From Vulcaniibacterium thermophilum (GTDB lineage Bacteria; Pseudomonadota; Gammaproteobacteria; Xanthomonadales; Xanthomonadaceae), in contig NZ_VOHJ01000012.1 in the NCBI RefSeq assembly GCF_007923255.1, positions 1 through 64,000 on the forward strand: a DNA stretch of 64,000 bases, read 5' to 3'. Position numbers and translations under genes: made by a program. Of this stretch, positions 50,833 through 61,095 are shown piece after piece. Within the stretch, counting starts at the first letter, position 1. Every line of letters begins with the position of its first letter. A model generated the notes under the pieces. The model saw only the letters and a list, made by a program, of their open reading frames with translations. It did no database searches and was not told the origin of the DNA.

Positions 50833-52605
50833 ATGCGCACCCATTACTGCGGCCTCGTCGACGAGGCGCTGATCGGCCAGACCGTCACCCTGTGCGGCTG
50901 GGTGGATGTCGCCCGCAACCTCGGCGGCCTGTGCTTCGTCGACCTGCGCGACCACGAAGGCATCGTGCAGATCGTCGCCGAGCCGTCGGACGCCGAAGGC
51001 AACGCCGAGGTGCTCGCCACCGCCGCGCATCTGCATTACGAGGACTGCCTGCGCGTCACCGGCGTGGTGCGCGCGCGCCATGCGATCAACGACCGGATCC
51101 GCACCGGCAAGGTCGAAGTGGTCGCCACCCGCATCGAGGTGCTGAACAAGGCCGAGCCGCTGCCGTTCCACGCCCACGAGAACCCGGGCGAGGACATCCG
51201 CCTCAAGTACCGCTATCTCGACCTGCGCCGTCCGGAGATGCAGCGGATGATGCGTACCCGCATCCGGCTGGTGCAGGCGCTGCGCCGCTGGCTGGACGCG
51301 CGCGGCTTCCAGGACATCGAGACGCCGATCCTCACCAAGGCGACGCCCGAGGGCGCGCGCGACTTCCTGGTGCCGGCGCGCATGCATCCGGGCGAGTTCT
51401 ACGCGCTACCGCAGAGCCCGCAGCTGTTCAAGCAGATCCTGATGATGGCGGGCTTCGACCGCTACTACCAGATCGCGCGCTGCTTCCGCGACGAGGCGCT
51501 GCGCGCCGACCGCCAGCTCGAATTCACCCAGCTCGACATGGAGTTCGCGTGGGTGAGCGAGCGCGACGTGCAGGACACGGTCGAGGCGATGATCCGCGAC
51601 GTGTTCCGCGAGGTGATCGGGGTCGAACTCGCCGACCCGTTCCCGCGCATGACCTACGCCGAGGCGATGCGCCGCTTCGGTTCCGACAAGCCGGACCTGC
51701 GCATCGTGCTGGAGCTCACCGACATCGCCGAGCTGGTGAAGGGCTGCGAGTTCAAGGTGTTCGCCGACTGGGCCAATGCCGCCGACGGCCGCGTGGTCGC
51801 GCTGCGCGCGCCGGGCGGTGCGCAGTTCTCGCGCAAGCAGATCGACGATTACGCCGCGTACGCCGCCAGGTTCGGCGCCAAGGGCCTGGCGTGGATGAAG
51901 GTCGAGGATGCCGCCAAGGGCCGCGAGGGCATCAGCTCGCCGATCGCCAAGTTCCTGGACGACGCCACGCTCGATGCCATCCTGCGCGCCACCCACGCCA
52001 ACACCGGCGATGCGATTTTCTTCGGTGCGGCCAGCTACAAGGTGGCCAGCGACTTCATGGGCGCGCTGCGCCTGAAGCTCGGCAAGGACCTCGGCCTGGT
52101 CGAGGACGGCTGGAAGCCGCTGTGGGTGACCGACTTCCCGATGTTCGAATGGGACGAGGAAGCCGGCCGCTTCGTGGCGCTGCACCATCCGTTCACCGCG
52201 CCGGCGGTGGACGACATCGACGACCTGCGCGCGAACGCGGCGACGGCGGTGTCGCGCGGCTACGACATGGTGCTCAACGGCAACGAGATCGGCGGCGGCT
52301 CGATCCGCATCCACCGGTCGGACATGCAGAGCGCGGTGTTCGACCTGCTCGGCATCGGCCGCGAGGAGGCCGAGCTCAAATTCGGCTTCCTGCTGGAAGC
52401 GCTGCGCTACGGCGCGCCGCCGCACGGCGGTATCGCCTTCGGCATCGACCGCATTGCCGCGCTGATGGCCGGCACCGAGTCGATCCGCGACGTCATCGCC
52501 TTCCCCAAGACCACCACCGCACAATGCCTGATGACCGGCGCGCCGTCGCCGATCCCGGACGAGCAGCTCGCCGAAGTGCACGTGCAGGTGCGGCCGAAGA
52601 CGTGA
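50833..52605 (+). CDS. aspS: Aspartyl-tRNA synthetase
   Basis: The 590-aa class II synthetase has an OB-fold anticodon domain ('[20 protein letters not shown]', about residues 17-36), motif 1 near '[20 protein letters not shown]', motif 2 '[20 protein letters not shown]' (about 213-232), the bacterial GAD insertion (about 300-400) and motif 3 '[20 protein letters not shown]' (about 521-540). Length is typical. Residue 31 of the OB fold, which separates discriminating from non-discriminating enzymes, was not resolved, so Asn charging cannot be excluded. Confidence 0.97.
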   Translation: MRTHYCGLVDEALIGQTVTLCGWVDVARNLGGLCFVDLRDHEGIVQIVAEPSDAEGNAEVLATAAHLHYEDCLRVTGVVRARHAINDRIRTGKVEVVATRIEVLNKAEPLPFHAHENPGEDIRLKYRYLDLRRPEMQRMMRTRIRLVQALRRWLDARGFQDIETPILTKATPEGARDFLVPARMHPGEFYALPQSPQLFKQILMMAGFDRYYQIARCFRDEALRADRQLEFTQLDMEFAWVSERDVQDTVEAMIRDVFREVIGVELADPFPRMTYAEAMRRFGSDKPDLRIVLELTDIAELVKGCEFKVFADWANAADGRVVALRAPGGAQFSRKQIDDYAAYAARFGAKGLAWMKVEDAAKGREGISSPIAKFLDDATLDAILRATHANTGDAIFFGAASYKVASDFMGALRLKLGKDLGLVEDGWKPLWVTDFPMFEWDEEAGRFVALHHPFTAPAVDDIDDLRANAATAVSRGYDMVLNGNEIGGGSIRIHRSDMQSAVFDLLGIGREEAELKFGFLLEALRYGAPPHGGIAFGIDRIAALMAGTESIRDVIAFPKTTTAQCLMTGAPSPIPDEQLAEVHVQVRPKT

Positions 52606-52651
52606 GCGGTTTGCGAAACAGAACCCGCCGTACCGTCTCGTGTCCAGCGCC

Positions 52652-53176
52652 ATGCTCCTGACCATCCGCCGCGCCACGCCCGCCGACGCCGAGACGCTGT
52701 CGCGCCTGTGCGCGCGCACGTTCACCGAAACCTTCGGCCATCTGTATCCGCCGGAAGATCTGCAGGCGTTCCTCGAGGACGCCTACGCGATCGACAAGCA
52801 GCGCGCCATCCTCGCGCATCCCGACTACGCAGTGTGGCTGCTGGAGCGCGACGGCGAGGCGGTCGGCCACGCCGCCACCGGTCCGTGCGGCCTGCCGCAT
52901 CCCGACGTCGCCGCCGGCGACGGCGAGCTCAAACGCCTGTACGTGCTGCGCGAGTGCCAGAACGGCGGCTGGGGCGCGCGGCTGTTCCAGACCGCGCTCG
53001 ACTGGCTCGAACGCGACGGCCCGCGCACGCTGTGGATCGGCGTGTGGAGCGAGAACTTCGGCGCGCAGCGCTTCTACGCGCGCTACGGGTTCGAGAAGGC
53101 GGGCGAGTACCTGTTCCCGGTGGGACGGGTGCGCGATCTGGAGTTCATCCTGCGCCGCCCGCCGCGCGCGTCCTGA
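52652..53176 (+). CDS. GNAT-family N-acetyltransferase
   Basis: The 174-aa protein starts 'MLLTIRRATPADAETLSRLC', a typical GNAT N-terminus. 'GELKRLYVLRECQNGGWGAR' (about residues 90-109) is motif A, with the Q/R-x-x-G-x-G/A acetyl-CoA loop slightly altered, and 'WSENFGAQRFYARYGFEKAG' (about 132-151) is motif B. The ATG at 52652 was preferred over a GTG four codons earlier. It lies 46 bp after aspS and may be co-transcribed with it. Substrate unknown. Confidence 0.9.
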   Translation: MLLTIRRATPADAETLSRLCARTFTETFGHLYPPEDLQAFLEDAYAIDKQRAILAHPDYAVWLLERDGEAVGHAATGPCGLPHPDVAAGDGELKRLYVLRECQNGGWGARLFQTALDWLERDGPRTLWIGVWSENFGAQRFYARYGFEKAGEYLFPVGRVRDLEFILRRPPRAS

Positions 53177-53199
53177 GCGGACGGCCGCGGGATCCGCCG

Positions 53200-53820
53200 A
53201 TGCCGTCCGCCGTCGCCGAACGCGTCCTGCTGCTGCACGGCCTGTGGATGCCGGGCGCGGTGATGACGCCGCTGGCGCGCCGCTTGCGCGCCGCCGGCTT
53301 CGCGCCGGAGATCTGCGGCTACTTCGGCGCGCGCGGCGGCCTGGAGGACGCGCTGCCGCGGCTGGCCGCACGCTTGCAGCGACCGGCGCACGTGGTCGCG
53401 CATAGCCTCGGCGGGCTGGTCGCGCTCGGCGTGCTGGAAGCCCATCCCGAGCTGCCGGTCGCGCGCGTGGTCTGCCTCGGCTCGCCGCTGTGCGGCAGCG
53501 TCGCCGCGCGCGGGCTGGCGCGCCACGGGCCGACCCGGCGCCTGCTCGGCCGCGCCGCCGAGCCGCTGCAGCGCGGCTGCCGGCCGTGGCGCGGGCGCGC
53601 GCAGGTGGGATCGATCGCCGGCACCCGTCCGCTCGGGCTCGGCCGCTGGTTCGCGGCGTTCGACGGCCCGCACGACGGCACCGTGGCCGTGGCCGAGACG
53701 CGCCTGGCGGGGTTGGCCGACCACGCCACCGTGCCGGCCAGCCACAGCGGGCTGGTGCTCTCGCCCGAAGCCGCCGCGCTGACCGTCCGGTTCCTGCGCA
53801 ATGGACGGTTCCGACCCTGA
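53200..53820 (+). CDS. Alpha/beta-hydrolase (lipase/esterase-like)
   Basis: The 206-aa protein starts '[20 protein letters not shown]', with the oxyanion 'LLHGLW', and has the nucleophile elbow '[16 protein letters not shown]' (about residues 63-78). A His in '[10 protein letters not shown]' (about 186) completes the triad. It resembles bacterial short acyl hydrolases of unknown substrate. No signal peptide. It lies 23 bp after the GNAT gene. yebC follows with its own promoter. Confidence 0.85.
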   Translation: MPSAVAERVLLLHGLWMPGAVMTPLARRLRAAGFAPEICGYFGARGGLEDALPRLAARLQRPAHVVAHSLGGLVALGVLEAHPELPVARVVCLGSPLCGSVAARGLARHGPTRRLLGRAAEPLQRGCRPWRGRAQVGSIAGTRPLGLGRWFAAFDGPHDGTVAVAETRLAGLADHATVPASHSGLVLSPEAAALTVRFLRNGRFRP

Positions 53821-53834
53821 GCGCGGCGCGGGCG

Positions 53835-53840
53835 TATACT
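53835..53840 (+). promoter_or_regulatory. -10 element of yebC
   Basis: TATACT in GGCGTATACTTGCGCG is a near-consensus -10, 34 bp before the yebC ATG. No convincing -35 at 16-18 bp spacing was found. Confidence 0.5.
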
Positions 53841-53873
53841 TGCGCGCCGCAGCAAAACCCGTGTTCGACGCCT

Positions 53874-54614
53874 ATGGCCGGCCATTCCAAATGGGCCAAC
53901 ATCCAGCACCGCAAGAACGCGCAGGACGCGAAGCGGGGCAAGATCTTCACCAAGCTCGTGCGTGAGATCTCGGTCGCCGCGCGCCAGGGCGGCGGCGATC
54001 CGGCCGGCAACCCGCGCCTGCGTGCGGCGATCGACAAGGCGCTGTCCGCCAACATGACCAAGGACAGCATCGAGCGCGCGATCAAGAAGGCGACCGGCGA
54101 GCTGGAAGGCGTGGCCTACGAGGAAGTGCGCTACGAGGGCTACGCGCCCGGCGGGGTGGCGGTGATCGTCGACTGCCTGACCGACAACCGCGTGCGCACC
54201 GTGGCCGACGTGCGCCACGCCTTCAGCAAGTTCGGCGGCAACCTCGGCACCGACGGCTCGGTGGCCTTCATGTTCAGGAAACTCGGCGTGCTGAGCTATG
54301 CGCCCGGCGCCGACGAGGACCGCATCACCGAGGCCGCGATCGAGGCCGGCGCCGACGACATCCAGGTGCATCCGGACGACGGCTCGATCGAGGTGCTGAC
54401 CGCCCCGGACGCGTTCGAGGCGGTCCGCAAGGCAATGGAGGCCGCCGGCCTGAAGCCCGACGAGGCCGAGGTCACGTTCCGCGCCGACAACACCGTGGCC
54501 GTGACCGGCGAGACCGCGCAGCAGGTCGCCAAGCTGCTCGACTGGCTGGAAGACCTCGACGACGTACAGAACGTGTACTCCAACGCCGATCTGCCGGAAG
54601 AGGCGTATGCGTAA
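53874..54614 (+). CDS. yebC: YebC/PmpR-family protein
   Basis: The 246-aa protein starts '[20 protein letters not shown]', diagnostic for the family. It has the three-domain structure with '[20 protein letters not shown]' (about residues 45-64) and '[20 protein letters not shown]'. Members act in transcription control, and recent work points to relief of ribosome stalling. It precedes ruvC, as in most gammaproteobacteria. A GC-rich heptamer-repeat spacer of 102 bp separates it from ruvC. Confidence 0.96.
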   Translation: MAGHSKWANIQHRKNAQDAKRGKIFTKLVREISVAARQGGGDPAGNPRLRAAIDKALSANMTKDSIERAIKKATGELEGVAYEEVRYEGYAPGGVAVIVDCLTDNRVRTVADVRHAFSKFGGNLGTDGSVAFMFRKLGVLSYAPGADEDRITEAAIEAGADDIQVHPDDGSIEVLTAPDAFEAVRKAMEAAGLKPDEAEVTFRADNTVAVTGETAQQVAKLLDWLEDLDDVQNVYSNADLPEEAYA

Positions 54615-54716
54615 GGCGGGGAACCGGGAACGGGGAATCGGGAATCGCGCATGCGCGGTTCCCGTTTCCGCTTCTGCTTTGTCGATTCCCGATTCCCGAT
54701 TCCCGATTCCCGCCCG
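54615..54716. repeat. Inverted heptamer arrays between yebC and ruvC
   Basis: The left arm GGGAACGGGGAATCGGGAAT (from about 54629) and the right arm of four GATTCCC units (about 54684-54712) are complementary and can fold into a long hairpin around a core with GCGCATGCGC. The right array ends within 5 bp of the ruvC start codon. No gene is present. Confidence 0.8.
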
Positions 54717-55238
54717 ATGACCCGCATCCTCGGCATCGACCCCGGCTCGCAGCGCACCGGCGTGGGCATCATCGACGTCGCCGTGGACGGCCGCTGCGCC
54801 TTCGTGCATGCCGAGGCGCTGAAGCTGCTCGACGCGGAGGATTTCTGCCGCCGGCTCGGCCTGCTGTGCGAGCGGCTGGACGCGCTGCTGGATGCCTGGC
54901 AGCCGCAGCAGGTGGCGATCGAGAGCGTGTTCATGGACAAGTCGGCGACGTCCGCCCTGAAGCTCGGTCACGCGCGCGGCGCGGCGATCGCCACCGTGGT
55001 GAGGCGCGGCCTGCCGGTGAGCGAGTACGCGCCGCGCGTGGTCAAGCAGTCGCTGGTCGGCCGCGGCGCGGCGGAGAAGCCGCAGGTGCAGCACATGGTG
55101 CGGCTGCTGCTGAACATGCCGGAGGCCAAGCTGCAGGCCGACGCCGCCGATGCGCTGGCGATCGCGCTCACCCACGCCCACATGTCCGCCACCGCGCAGC
55201 GCGCGGGAGTGGCGGTGGCGGCGTTGAGGAGGCGGTGA
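54717..55238 (+). CDS. ruvC: Holliday-junction endonuclease RuvC
   Basis: The 173-aa protein starts '[20 protein letters not shown]' (catalytic Asp7). '[20 protein letters not shown]' (Glu near residue 70) and '[15 protein letters not shown]' (Asp residues near 142-145) complete the metal site. It resolves Holliday junctions with RuvAB. The start lies directly after the GATTCCC array, with no Shine-Dalgarno other than purines inside it. The order is ruvC-ruvA-kup-ruvB. Confidence 0.96.
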   Translation: MTRILGIDPGSQRTGVGIIDVAVDGRCAFVHAEALKLLDAEDFCRRLGLLCERLDALLDAWQPQQVAIESVFMDKSATSALKLGHARGAAIATVVRRGLPVSEYAPRVVKQSLVGRGAAEKPQVQHMVRLLLNMPEAKLQADAADALAIALTHAHMSATAQRAGVAVAALRRR

Positions 55239-55482
55239 TGGTGCGCCTGGCGCTGCATCGCGTGACCGATCGTTCCTCCGCATCCGCGACGCGTTTCCCG
55301 CGGCGTCATCCCTGCGCAAGCGGGGATCCATGGACGTCGCACAGGCGGCAGTCAACGTTCAAGGGATCCCGCTTTCGCGGGAACGACGGAATGCGGCGTC
55401 CCGAGCGGCCGGTCGCCCACGCGGCGCCCGGCACGTCCCCGTCGCGGCGATGGCCGCGAGCGCCGAGCACGGAGCTGCGCGC
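55239..55482. repeat. ruvC-ruvA spacer with a degenerate dispersed inverted repeat
   Basis: CGTCATCCCTGCGCAAGCGG (from about 55304) and GGGATCCCGCTTTCGCGGGA (from about 55364) are imperfect inverted copies, the phrase known from many xanthomonad intergenic repeats. A related fragment occurs at 59217-59245. No gene is present between ruvC and the ruvA ATG at 55483, although the ruvA frame stays open upstream to 55330. Confidence 0.7.
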
Positions 55483-56073
55483 ATGATCGGCCGTCTCAAG
55501 GGCATCCTGGTCTACAAGCAGCCGCCGTGGCTGATGATCGACGTGCACGGCGTCGGCTACGAGCTGGAAGCGCCGATGAGCACGTTCTACGACCTGCCCG
55601 AGGTCGGGCGCGAGGTAGTGCTGTTCACCCACTACGCGCAGAAGGAGGACAGCGTCGCGCTGTACGGCTTCCTGCGCGAGTCCGAGCGGCGTCTGTTCCG
55701 CGATCTGCAGAAGGTCAGCGGCATCGGTGCCAAGATCGCGCTGGCGGTGCTCTCGGGCGTCCCGGTCGACGAGTTCGCGCGTCTGGTGCAGGCCGGCGAC
55801 GTGACCGCGCTCACGCGCATTCCCGGCATCGGCAAGAAGACCGCCGAACGCATGGTGGTCGAGCTGCGCGACCGCGCCGCCGATCTGGCCGGCGGCGGCG
55901 TCGCCGTGATCGGCGCCGGCGTTCCGGCCGATCCGCAGAGCGAGGCGCTCGTCGCGCTCCAGCAGCTCGGCTACAAGCCCGCGGAGGCGCAGCGCATGGT
56001 GCGCGACGCCGCCGCGGCCGGCGACGATGCCGCCGCCATCATCCGCAAAGCGCTGAAATCCGCGCTTCGCTGA
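55483..56073 (+). CDS. ruvA: Holliday-junction branch-migration protein RuvA
   Basis: The 196-aa protein starts '[20 protein letters not shown]' and has the two HhH motifs '[20 protein letters not shown]' (about residues 68-87) and '[20 protein letters not shown]' (about 108-127). The C-terminal domain III '[20 protein letters not shown]' (about 155) contacts RuvB. The ATG 55483 is at the family start and follows a GGAG. It is followed 20 bp later by kup. Confidence 0.96.
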   Translation: MIGRLKGILVYKQPPWLMIDVHGVGYELEAPMSTFYDLPEVGREVVLFTHYAQKEDSVALYGFLRESERRLFRDLQKVSGIGAKIALAVLSGVPVDEFARLVQAGDVTALTRIPGIGKKTAERMVVELRDRAADLAGGGVAVIGAGVPADPQSEALVALQQLGYKPAEAQRMVRDAAAAGDDAAAIIRKALKSALR

Positions 56074-56093
56074 TCCCTTTCCCGACGACTCGC

Positions 56094-58028
56094 ATGGGCG
56101 CCATGGGCTCATCCTCATCCGTTTCCGCTTCCGGCGCGCACTCCGGCCCCGGGCATGCGCAGGCCGGTCTGGCCGGCCTGGTGGTGGGCGCGATCGGCGT
56201 GGTGTTCGGCGACATCGGCACCAGCCCGCTGTACACCATCAAGGAGATGTTCCACCCGCATTTCGGACTGACGCCCGATGCGGCCACGGTGAAGGGGCTG
56301 CTGTCGCTCGGGTTCTGGTCGCTGATCCTGGTGGTCACGCTGAAATACGTGATCGTCATCATGCGCGCCGACAACGAGGGCGAGGGCGGCATCATGGCGC
56401 TGACCGCGCTCGCCCAGCGCAGCCTGCAGAAGGGTTCGCGGCTGAGTTACGTGGTCGGCATCCTCGGCATCTTCGGCGCGGCGCTGTTCTTCGGCGACGG
56501 CATGATCACCCCGCCGATCACCGTGCTGGGCGCGGTCGAGGGTCTGGAGGTGATCTCGCCGCTGTTCAAGCAGTGGGTGGTGCCGATCAGCCTGGTGATC
56601 CTCGGCGGCCTGTTCGCATTCCAGCGCTTCGGCACGGCGAAGGTCGGCAAGGCGTTCGGGCCGATCATGATCGCCTGGTTCGTGGTCCTGGCCGTGTTCG
56701 GCATCTACAACATCGCCCACAACCCGATCGTGCTGAAGGCCATGAACCCGTACTGGGCCTGGCACTTCTTCGCCACGCACAGTTGGCACGCGGTGCTGAT
56801 CCTGGGGGCGGTGGTGCTGACGGTCACCGGCGGCGAGGCGCTGTACGCCGACCTCGGCCATTTCGGCAAGACGCCGATCCGCTGGGGCTGGTTCGGTTTC
56901 GTGCTGCCGGCGCTGGTGCTGAACTACTACGGCCAGGGTGCGATCCTGCTGCGCGATCCGTCCGCGGTGGCCAACCCGTTCTACATGTCCATTCCCGGCT
57001 GGGCGCAGTTGCCGATGCTGGTGCTGGCCACCACCGCGGCGGCGGTAGCGTCGCAAGCGGTGATCACCGGCGCGTTCTCGGTGACGCGGCAGGCGATCCA
57101 GCTCGGCTACCTGCCGCGGCTGGCGATCCGCTACACCTCGCGCGAGACCATCGGCCAGATCTACGTGCCGTCGATCAACTGGATGCTGTTCGGCGCGGTG
57201 GTGATCCTGGTGCTCGCGTTCCAGAGCACGACCGCGCTGGCGACCGCCTACGGGCTGTCGGTCACCGGCACCATGCTGATCGACACCCTGCTGCTGGCGG
57301 TCGTGGCCTACACGCGCTGGCCGCAGGCGCGGCGCTGGGTGCTGCCGCTGTGCGCGTTGTTCTTCCTGATCGACTGCGCCTTCCTGTTCGCCAACGGCGC
57401 CAAGCTGTTCAGCGGCATCGGCGCCTGGGTGCCGCTGTTCATCGGCATCACCGCGTTCACGCTGATGCGCACCTGGCGGCGCGGCCGCCAGTTGCTGCAC
57501 GAGGAGATCCAGAAGGAAGGCATCCATCTGGACACGTTCCTGCCCGGACTGCTGCTGGCGCCGCCCACGCGCGTGCCGGGCACGGCGATCTTCCTCACCG
57601 CCGACAAGGGCGTGGTGCCGCACGCGCTGCTGCACAACCTCAAGCACAACAAGGTGCTGCACGAGCGCAACGTGTTCCTGACCGTGGAGACGCTGAACGT
57701 GCCGTACGCGCCGAAGGAGAAACGGCTGAAGATCGAGTCGATCGGCAACGACTTCTACCGCGTGCTGGTGCGGTTCGGATTCATGGAAACCCCGGACGTG
57801 CCGCTGGCACTGATGCGAAGCTGCGACCAGGGCGGCATCCATTTCGATCCGATGGACACCACCTACTTCGCCAGCCGCGAAACCGTGGTGGCGTCGAAAC
57901 ACCGCGGCATGCCGTTCTGGCGCGACAAGCTGTTCGCGCTGATGCACCGCAACGCCGCGCCCGCCACCAACTTCTTCCGCATCCCCGGCAACCGGCTGGT
58001 CGAGCTGGGGGCGCAGGTGGAGATCTGA
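56094..58028 (+). CDS. kup: KUP-family potassium uptake protein
   Basis: The 644-aa transporter has about 12 helices and the family motifs '[20 protein letters not shown]' (about residues 32-51), '[20 protein letters not shown]' (about 91-110), '[20 protein letters not shown]' (approximately 130-150) and '[20 protein letters not shown]' (about 245). The cytosolic C-terminus of about 200 residues ends '[13 protein letters not shown]'. It imports K+ with H+. Its place between ruvA and ruvB is a xanthomonad peculiarity. An ATG three codons later is an alternative start. Confidence 0.95.
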   Translation: MGAMGSSSSVSASGAHSGPGHAQAGLAGLVVGAIGVVFGDIGTSPLYTIKEMFHPHFGLTPDAATVKGLLSLGFWSLILVVTLKYVIVIMRADNEGEGGIMALTALAQRSLQKGSRLSYVVGILGIFGAALFFGDGMITPPITVLGAVEGLEVISPLFKQWVVPISLVILGGLFAFQRFGTAKVGKAFGPIMIAWFVVLAVFGIYNIAHNPIVLKAMNPYWAWHFFATHSWHAVLILGAVVLTVTGGEALYADLGHFGKTPIRWGWFGFVLPALVLNYYGQGAILLRDPSAVANPFYMSIPGWAQLPMLVLATTAAAVASQAVITGAFSVTRQAIQLGYLPRLAIRYTSRETIGQIYVPSINWMLFGAVVILVLAFQSTTALATAYGLSVTGTMLIDTLLLAVVAYTRWPQARRWVLPLCALFFLIDCAFLFANGAKLFSGIGAWVPLFIGITAFTLMRTWRRGRQLLHEEIQKEGIHLDTFLPGLLLAPPTRVPGTAIFLTADKGVVPHALLHNLKHNKVLHERNVFLTVETLNVPYAPKEKRLKIESIGNDFYRVLVRFGFMETPDVPLALMRSCDQGGIHFDPMDTTYFASRETVVASKHRGMPFWRDKLFALMHRNAAPATNFFRIPGNRLVELGAQVEI

Positions 58029-58165
58029 GATGGGGCGGGAACGGGGGACGGGGAACGGGGAACGTGCGGCTTGCTTGAGCGCCTACACTTGCATGCACCG
58101 CGGCGGTGCCGCAGGGTGACTCGCTCGACGCTCTTCCTCCGTTCCCCGTTCCCCGTTCCCGTCCA
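58029..58165. repeat. Inverted heptamer arrays between kup and ruvB
   Basis: The left arm has GGGAACG/GGGGACG units (about 58037-58062), and the right arm GTTCCCC units (about 58140-58160) ends 6 bp before the ruvB start codon. The 77-bp core between them contains no gene. Arms are complementary. Confidence 0.8.
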
Positions 58166-59182
58166 ATGACCGACCGCCTGATCGCGCCCGCCGCCACCCG
58201 CGAAGACGAACTGCTGGAGGCCTCGATCCGCCCGAAACGGCTGGACGAGTACCTCGGCCAGCAGCCGGTGCGCGAGCAGATGAAGATCTACATCGAGGCG
58301 GCGAAGCGCCGCGGCGAGGCGCTGGACCATGTGCTGATCTTCGGTCCGCCGGGGCTGGGCAAGACCACGCTGTCGCATGTGATCGCCAACGAGCTCGGCG
58401 TCAACCTGCGCCAGACCTCCGGGCCGGTGATCGAGAAGGCGGGCGATCTCGCCGCGCTGCTGACCAACCTGCAGCCGCACGACGTGCTGTTCGTCGACGA
58501 GATCCACCGCCTTTCGCCGATGGTCGAGGAAGTGCTCTATCCGGCGATGGAGGATTTCCAGATCGACATCATGATCGGCGAGGGCCCGGCCGCGCGCTCG
58601 ATCAAGCTCGACCTGCCGCCGTTCACCCTGATCGGCGCCACCACCCGCGCCGGCCTGCTGACCGCGCCGCTGCGCGACCGCTTCGGCATCGTGCAGCGGC
58701 TGGAGTTCTATAGCGCCGAGGAGCTGACGCAGATCGTGCGGCGCTCGGCGCAGATCCTCGGCATCGCCTGCGTGCCGGAAGGCGCCGGCGAGATCGCCCG
58801 CCGCGCGCGCGGCACCCCGCGCATCGCCAACCGCCTGCTGCGGCGCGTGCGCGACTACGCCCAGGTCAAGGGCGACGGCGTGATCACCGCACAGATCGCG
58901 GCGGATGCGATGGCGATGCTGAAGGTCGATCCGGAAGGCTTCGACGAGCTCGACCGCCGCCTGCTGTCGACCATCATCGATGCGTTCGATGGCGGCCCGG
59001 TCGGCGTGGAATCGCTCGCCGCCGCGTTGTCTGAGGAACGCGGCACGATCGAGGACGTGATCGAGCCGTACCTGATCCAGCAGGGCTTCCTGGTGCGCAC
59101 CGCGCGCGGCCGCATGGCCACGCCGAAGGCATACCGCCACCTCGGCCTGCAGCCGCGGCGCGGCGCGGGCGAATTGTTCTGA
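58166..59182 (+). CDS. ruvB: Holliday-junction DNA helicase RuvB
   Basis: The 338-aa AAA+ motor has '[20 protein letters not shown]' (Walker A, about residues 54-73), '[20 protein letters not shown]' (Walker B, about 107-126), '[20 protein letters not shown]' (sensor 1, about 153) and '[20 protein letters not shown]' (sensor 2 Arg, about 213). A C-terminal winged helix ends '[10 protein letters not shown]'. ATG 58166 lies right after the GTTCCCC array. Length typical. Confidence 0.97.
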   Translation: MTDRLIAPAATREDELLEASIRPKRLDEYLGQQPVREQMKIYIEAAKRRGEALDHVLIFGPPGLGKTTLSHVIANELGVNLRQTSGPVIEKAGDLAALLTNLQPHDVLFVDEIHRLSPMVEEVLYPAMEDFQIDIMIGEGPAARSIKLDLPPFTLIGATTRAGLLTAPLRDRFGIVQRLEFYSAEELTQIVRRSAQILGIACVPEGAGEIARRARGTPRIANRLLRRVRDYAQVKGDGVITAQIAADAMAMLKVDPEGFDELDRRLLSTIIDAFDGGPVGVESLAAALSEERGTIEDVIEPYLIQQGFLVRTARGRMATPKAYRHLGLQPRRGAGELF

Positions 59183-59261
59183 GCGATCCCTGCCGTCGTA
59201 CGAGTCCGATGTCCCGGGGGTTCCCGCTTTCTCGAGAACGACGACCAGGGGCTTATGCTCG

Positions 59262-59330
59262 TCCGATTCCCGATTCCCGATTCCCGATTCCCGATTCCCG
59301 ATTCCCGATTCCCGATTCCCGATTCCCGCC
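59262..59330 (+). repeat. GATTCCC heptamer tandem array upstream of ybgC
   Basis: About nine perfect copies of ATTCCCG/GATTCCC run from 59263 to 59328 and end 10 bp before the ybgC start. The inverted partner array seen at the other loci is lacking here; only a TTCCCGCTTTCTCGAGAACG repeat fragment precedes it. Confidence 0.9.
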
Positions 59331-59338
59331 TTAGCCCA

Positions 59339-59746
59339 ATGTTCAGCCTTCCCCTACGCATCTACTGGGAAGATACCGACGCCGGCGGCGTGGTGTACCA
59401 CGCGCGCTACCTCGGATTCCTCGAGCGCGCGCGCAGCGAGTGGATGCGCGCGCTGGGCTACGGGCAGGACGCGTTGCGGCGCGAGCTCGATGTCGTGTTC
59501 GCGGTGCGTTCGATGCAGCTCGACTTCCGCAAGCCCGCGCGGCTGGACGACGCGTTGCACGTCACCGTCCGCCTGCGCGAGTGCCGCCGCGCCAGCGCGG
59601 TGTTCGTGCAGCAGGTCGTGCGCGACGGCGACGTGCTGCTCGAAGCCACCGTGCGCGTGGCGGCGCTGGATGCGGCGGAGTTCCGCCCGCGGCCGGTGCC
59701 CGCGCCGCTGTACGACGCGATGAAGGCGCAGGAGTCCGCCGGTTGA
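59339..59746 (+). CDS. ybgC: Tol-Pal-associated acyl-CoA thioesterase YbgC
   Basis: The 135-aa hotdog protein starts 'MFSLPLRIYWEDTDAGGVVY' with the catalytic Asp (about residue 14) and continues 'HARYLGFLERARSEWMRALG', diagnostic of YbgC. 'VRSMQLDFRKPARLDDALHV' follows. It hydrolyses short acyl-CoA or acyl-ACP and marks the start of the tol-pal gene set. A 56-bp spacer with a 12-bp palindrome GCCCGATCGGGC (59778-59789) separates it from tolQ. Confidence 0.95.
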   Translation: MFSLPLRIYWEDTDAGGVVYHARYLGFLERARSEWMRALGYGQDALRRELDVVFAVRSMQLDFRKPARLDDALHVTVRLRECRRASAVFVQQVVRDGDVLLEATVRVAALDAAEFRPRPVPAPLYDAMKAQESAG

Positions 59747-59802
59747 GCGCGCCGCGCCGGCACAATCCAACGAACACGCCCGATCGGGCCTGGAGAGAAC
59801 GA

Positions 59803-60591
59803 ATGCCCCACGCCGTGCTTTTCGCCACCACCGTCCAGCCCCTCCCGGAGCAGGCCGCCGCGCAGGCCGCGGAGCTGCCCGAAAGCGCCGCGACGGTCGC
59901 GACCACGGCCGGCGGCGGCGGATTCGACGTGCTGCAATTGATCCTGCACGCGAGCCTGCCGGTGCAGGTGGTGATGGCGCTGCTGCTGCTGGCCTCGATC
60001 GCCTCGTGGGTCATCATCATCCGCAAGAAGCGCGTGCTCGATCGCGCGCAGCGCGAGGCCGACCAGTTCGAGGAGCGGTTCTGGTCGGGGGTGGATCTGG
60101 CCAAGCTCTACGCCGGCGCCGCCGAACGCAATCGCAGCATCACCGGCATGGAGGCGATCTTCGAGGCCGGTTTCCGCGAGTTCAACCGCCTGCGCCAGCG
60201 CCGCGGCGGCGATGCCCGCCTGCAACTGGAAGGCGCGCAGCGGGCGATGCGGGCGACCGGCTCGCGCGAGCTGGACGAGCTGGAACACAACCTGGAGTTC
60301 CTCGCCAACGTCGGCTCGATCAGCCCGTACGTCGGCCTGTTCGGCACCGTCTGGGGCATCATGCTGTCGTTCCAGGGGCTGGCGAACATGAAGGAGGCGA
60401 CCATCGCCACCGTGGCGCCGGGCATCTCCGAGGCGCTGATCGCCACCGCCATGGGCCTGTTCGCGGCGATTCCCGCGGTGTGGGCGTACAACCGGTTCGC
60501 CAACCGCGTGGAGCGCCTGACCGTGCGCTACGAAGCGTTCTCCGAGGAGTTCTCGTCGATCCTGCAGCGCCAGGCGCATGCGGAGGAATGA
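59803..60591 (+). CDS. tolQ: Tol-Pal system proton-channel subunit TolQ
   Basis: The 262-aa protein has three membrane helices: 'VVMALLLLASIASWVIIIRK' (about residues 55-74), one in 'NVGSISPYVGLFGTVWGIML' (about 165-184), which contains the conserved Gly-Leu-Phe-Gly-Thr-Val channel motif, and 'GISEALIATAMGLFAAIPAV' (about 206). The N-terminus is about 35 residues longer than E. coli TolQ and Ala/Glu-rich. GGAGAGAA precedes ATG. It forms the motor with TolR. Confidence 0.96.
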   Translation: MPHAVLFATTVQPLPEQAAAQAAELPESAATVATTAGGGGFDVLQLILHASLPVQVVMALLLLASIASWVIIIRKKRVLDRAQREADQFEERFWSGVDLAKLYAGAAERNRSITGMEAIFEAGFREFNRLRQRRGGDARLQLEGAQRAMRATGSRELDELEHNLEFLANVGSISPYVGLFGTVWGIMLSFQGLANMKEATIATVAPGISEALIATAMGLFAAIPAVWAYNRFANRVERLTVRYEAFSEEFSSILQRQAHAEE

Positions 60592-60654
60592 CCGCGGCGT
60601 GAGCGCGCCGCGCCCGCGCCGCTTCCGTCCTTCGCACGTTTCCCGGAGCGCCCC

Positions 60655-61095
60655 ATGACCATCGCCCTGCGACGCCACCGCAAGCGCAAGCTCAAGGCCG
60701 AGATCAACGTCGTGCCGTACATCGACGTCATGCTCGTGCTGCTGATCATCTTCATGGTGACCGCGCCGTTGCTGAACCTCGGCGTGGACGTCGACCTGCC
60801 GCAGTCCAACGCCAAGTCGATCCAGGAGAAGAAGGACCCGGTGATCGTCACCGTCGACCGCGACGGCAACTACTTCCTCGCGGTCGAGGCTGGCCGGAAC
60901 GAGGCGGTCACGCGCGAGGAGCTGCTCGCGCGGATCCGCGCGATGGTCGCGCAGAACCCGCAGTTGCCGGTGTTCGTCGCCGGCGATGCGACGGCGAGCT
61001 ACCAGCGCGTCTACGACGCGATGCAGGTGCTGCAGGAAGCGGAGGTCGACCGGGTCGGCCTGATGAGCAACCCGGAGCAGGGCCGCGGCCGATGA
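60655..61095 (+). CDS. tolR: Tol-Pal system motor subunit TolR
   Basis: The 146-aa protein has a basic N-terminus (RRHRKRKLKAEINVVPYIDV) and a single membrane helix 'MLVLLIIFMVTAPLLNLGV' with the essential Asp just before it (YID, residue 24). The periplasmic domain follows with 'VIVTVDRDGNYFL' and 'VFVAGDATASYQRVYDAMQV'. It works with TolQ to energise TolA. The stop overlaps the tolA start (ATGA). Confidence 0.96.
   Translation: MTIALRRHRKRKLKAEINVVPYIDVMLVLLIIFMVTAPLLNLGVDVDLPQSNAKSIQEKKDPVIVTVDRDGNYFLAVEAGRNEAVTREELLARIRAMVAQNPQLPVFVAGDATASYQRVYDAMQVLQEAEVDRVGLMSNPEQGRGR

Noticed and set aside
55330-55482. N-terminal extension of RuvA from 55330
   Set aside because: The sequence is a translated intergenic repeat; the RuvA family starts at MIGRLKG (55483).
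59778-59789. 12-bp palindrome before tolQ as an operator
   Set aside because: It is a short GC-rich self-complementary sequence of a kind expected often at this composition; nothing else supports a regulator here.
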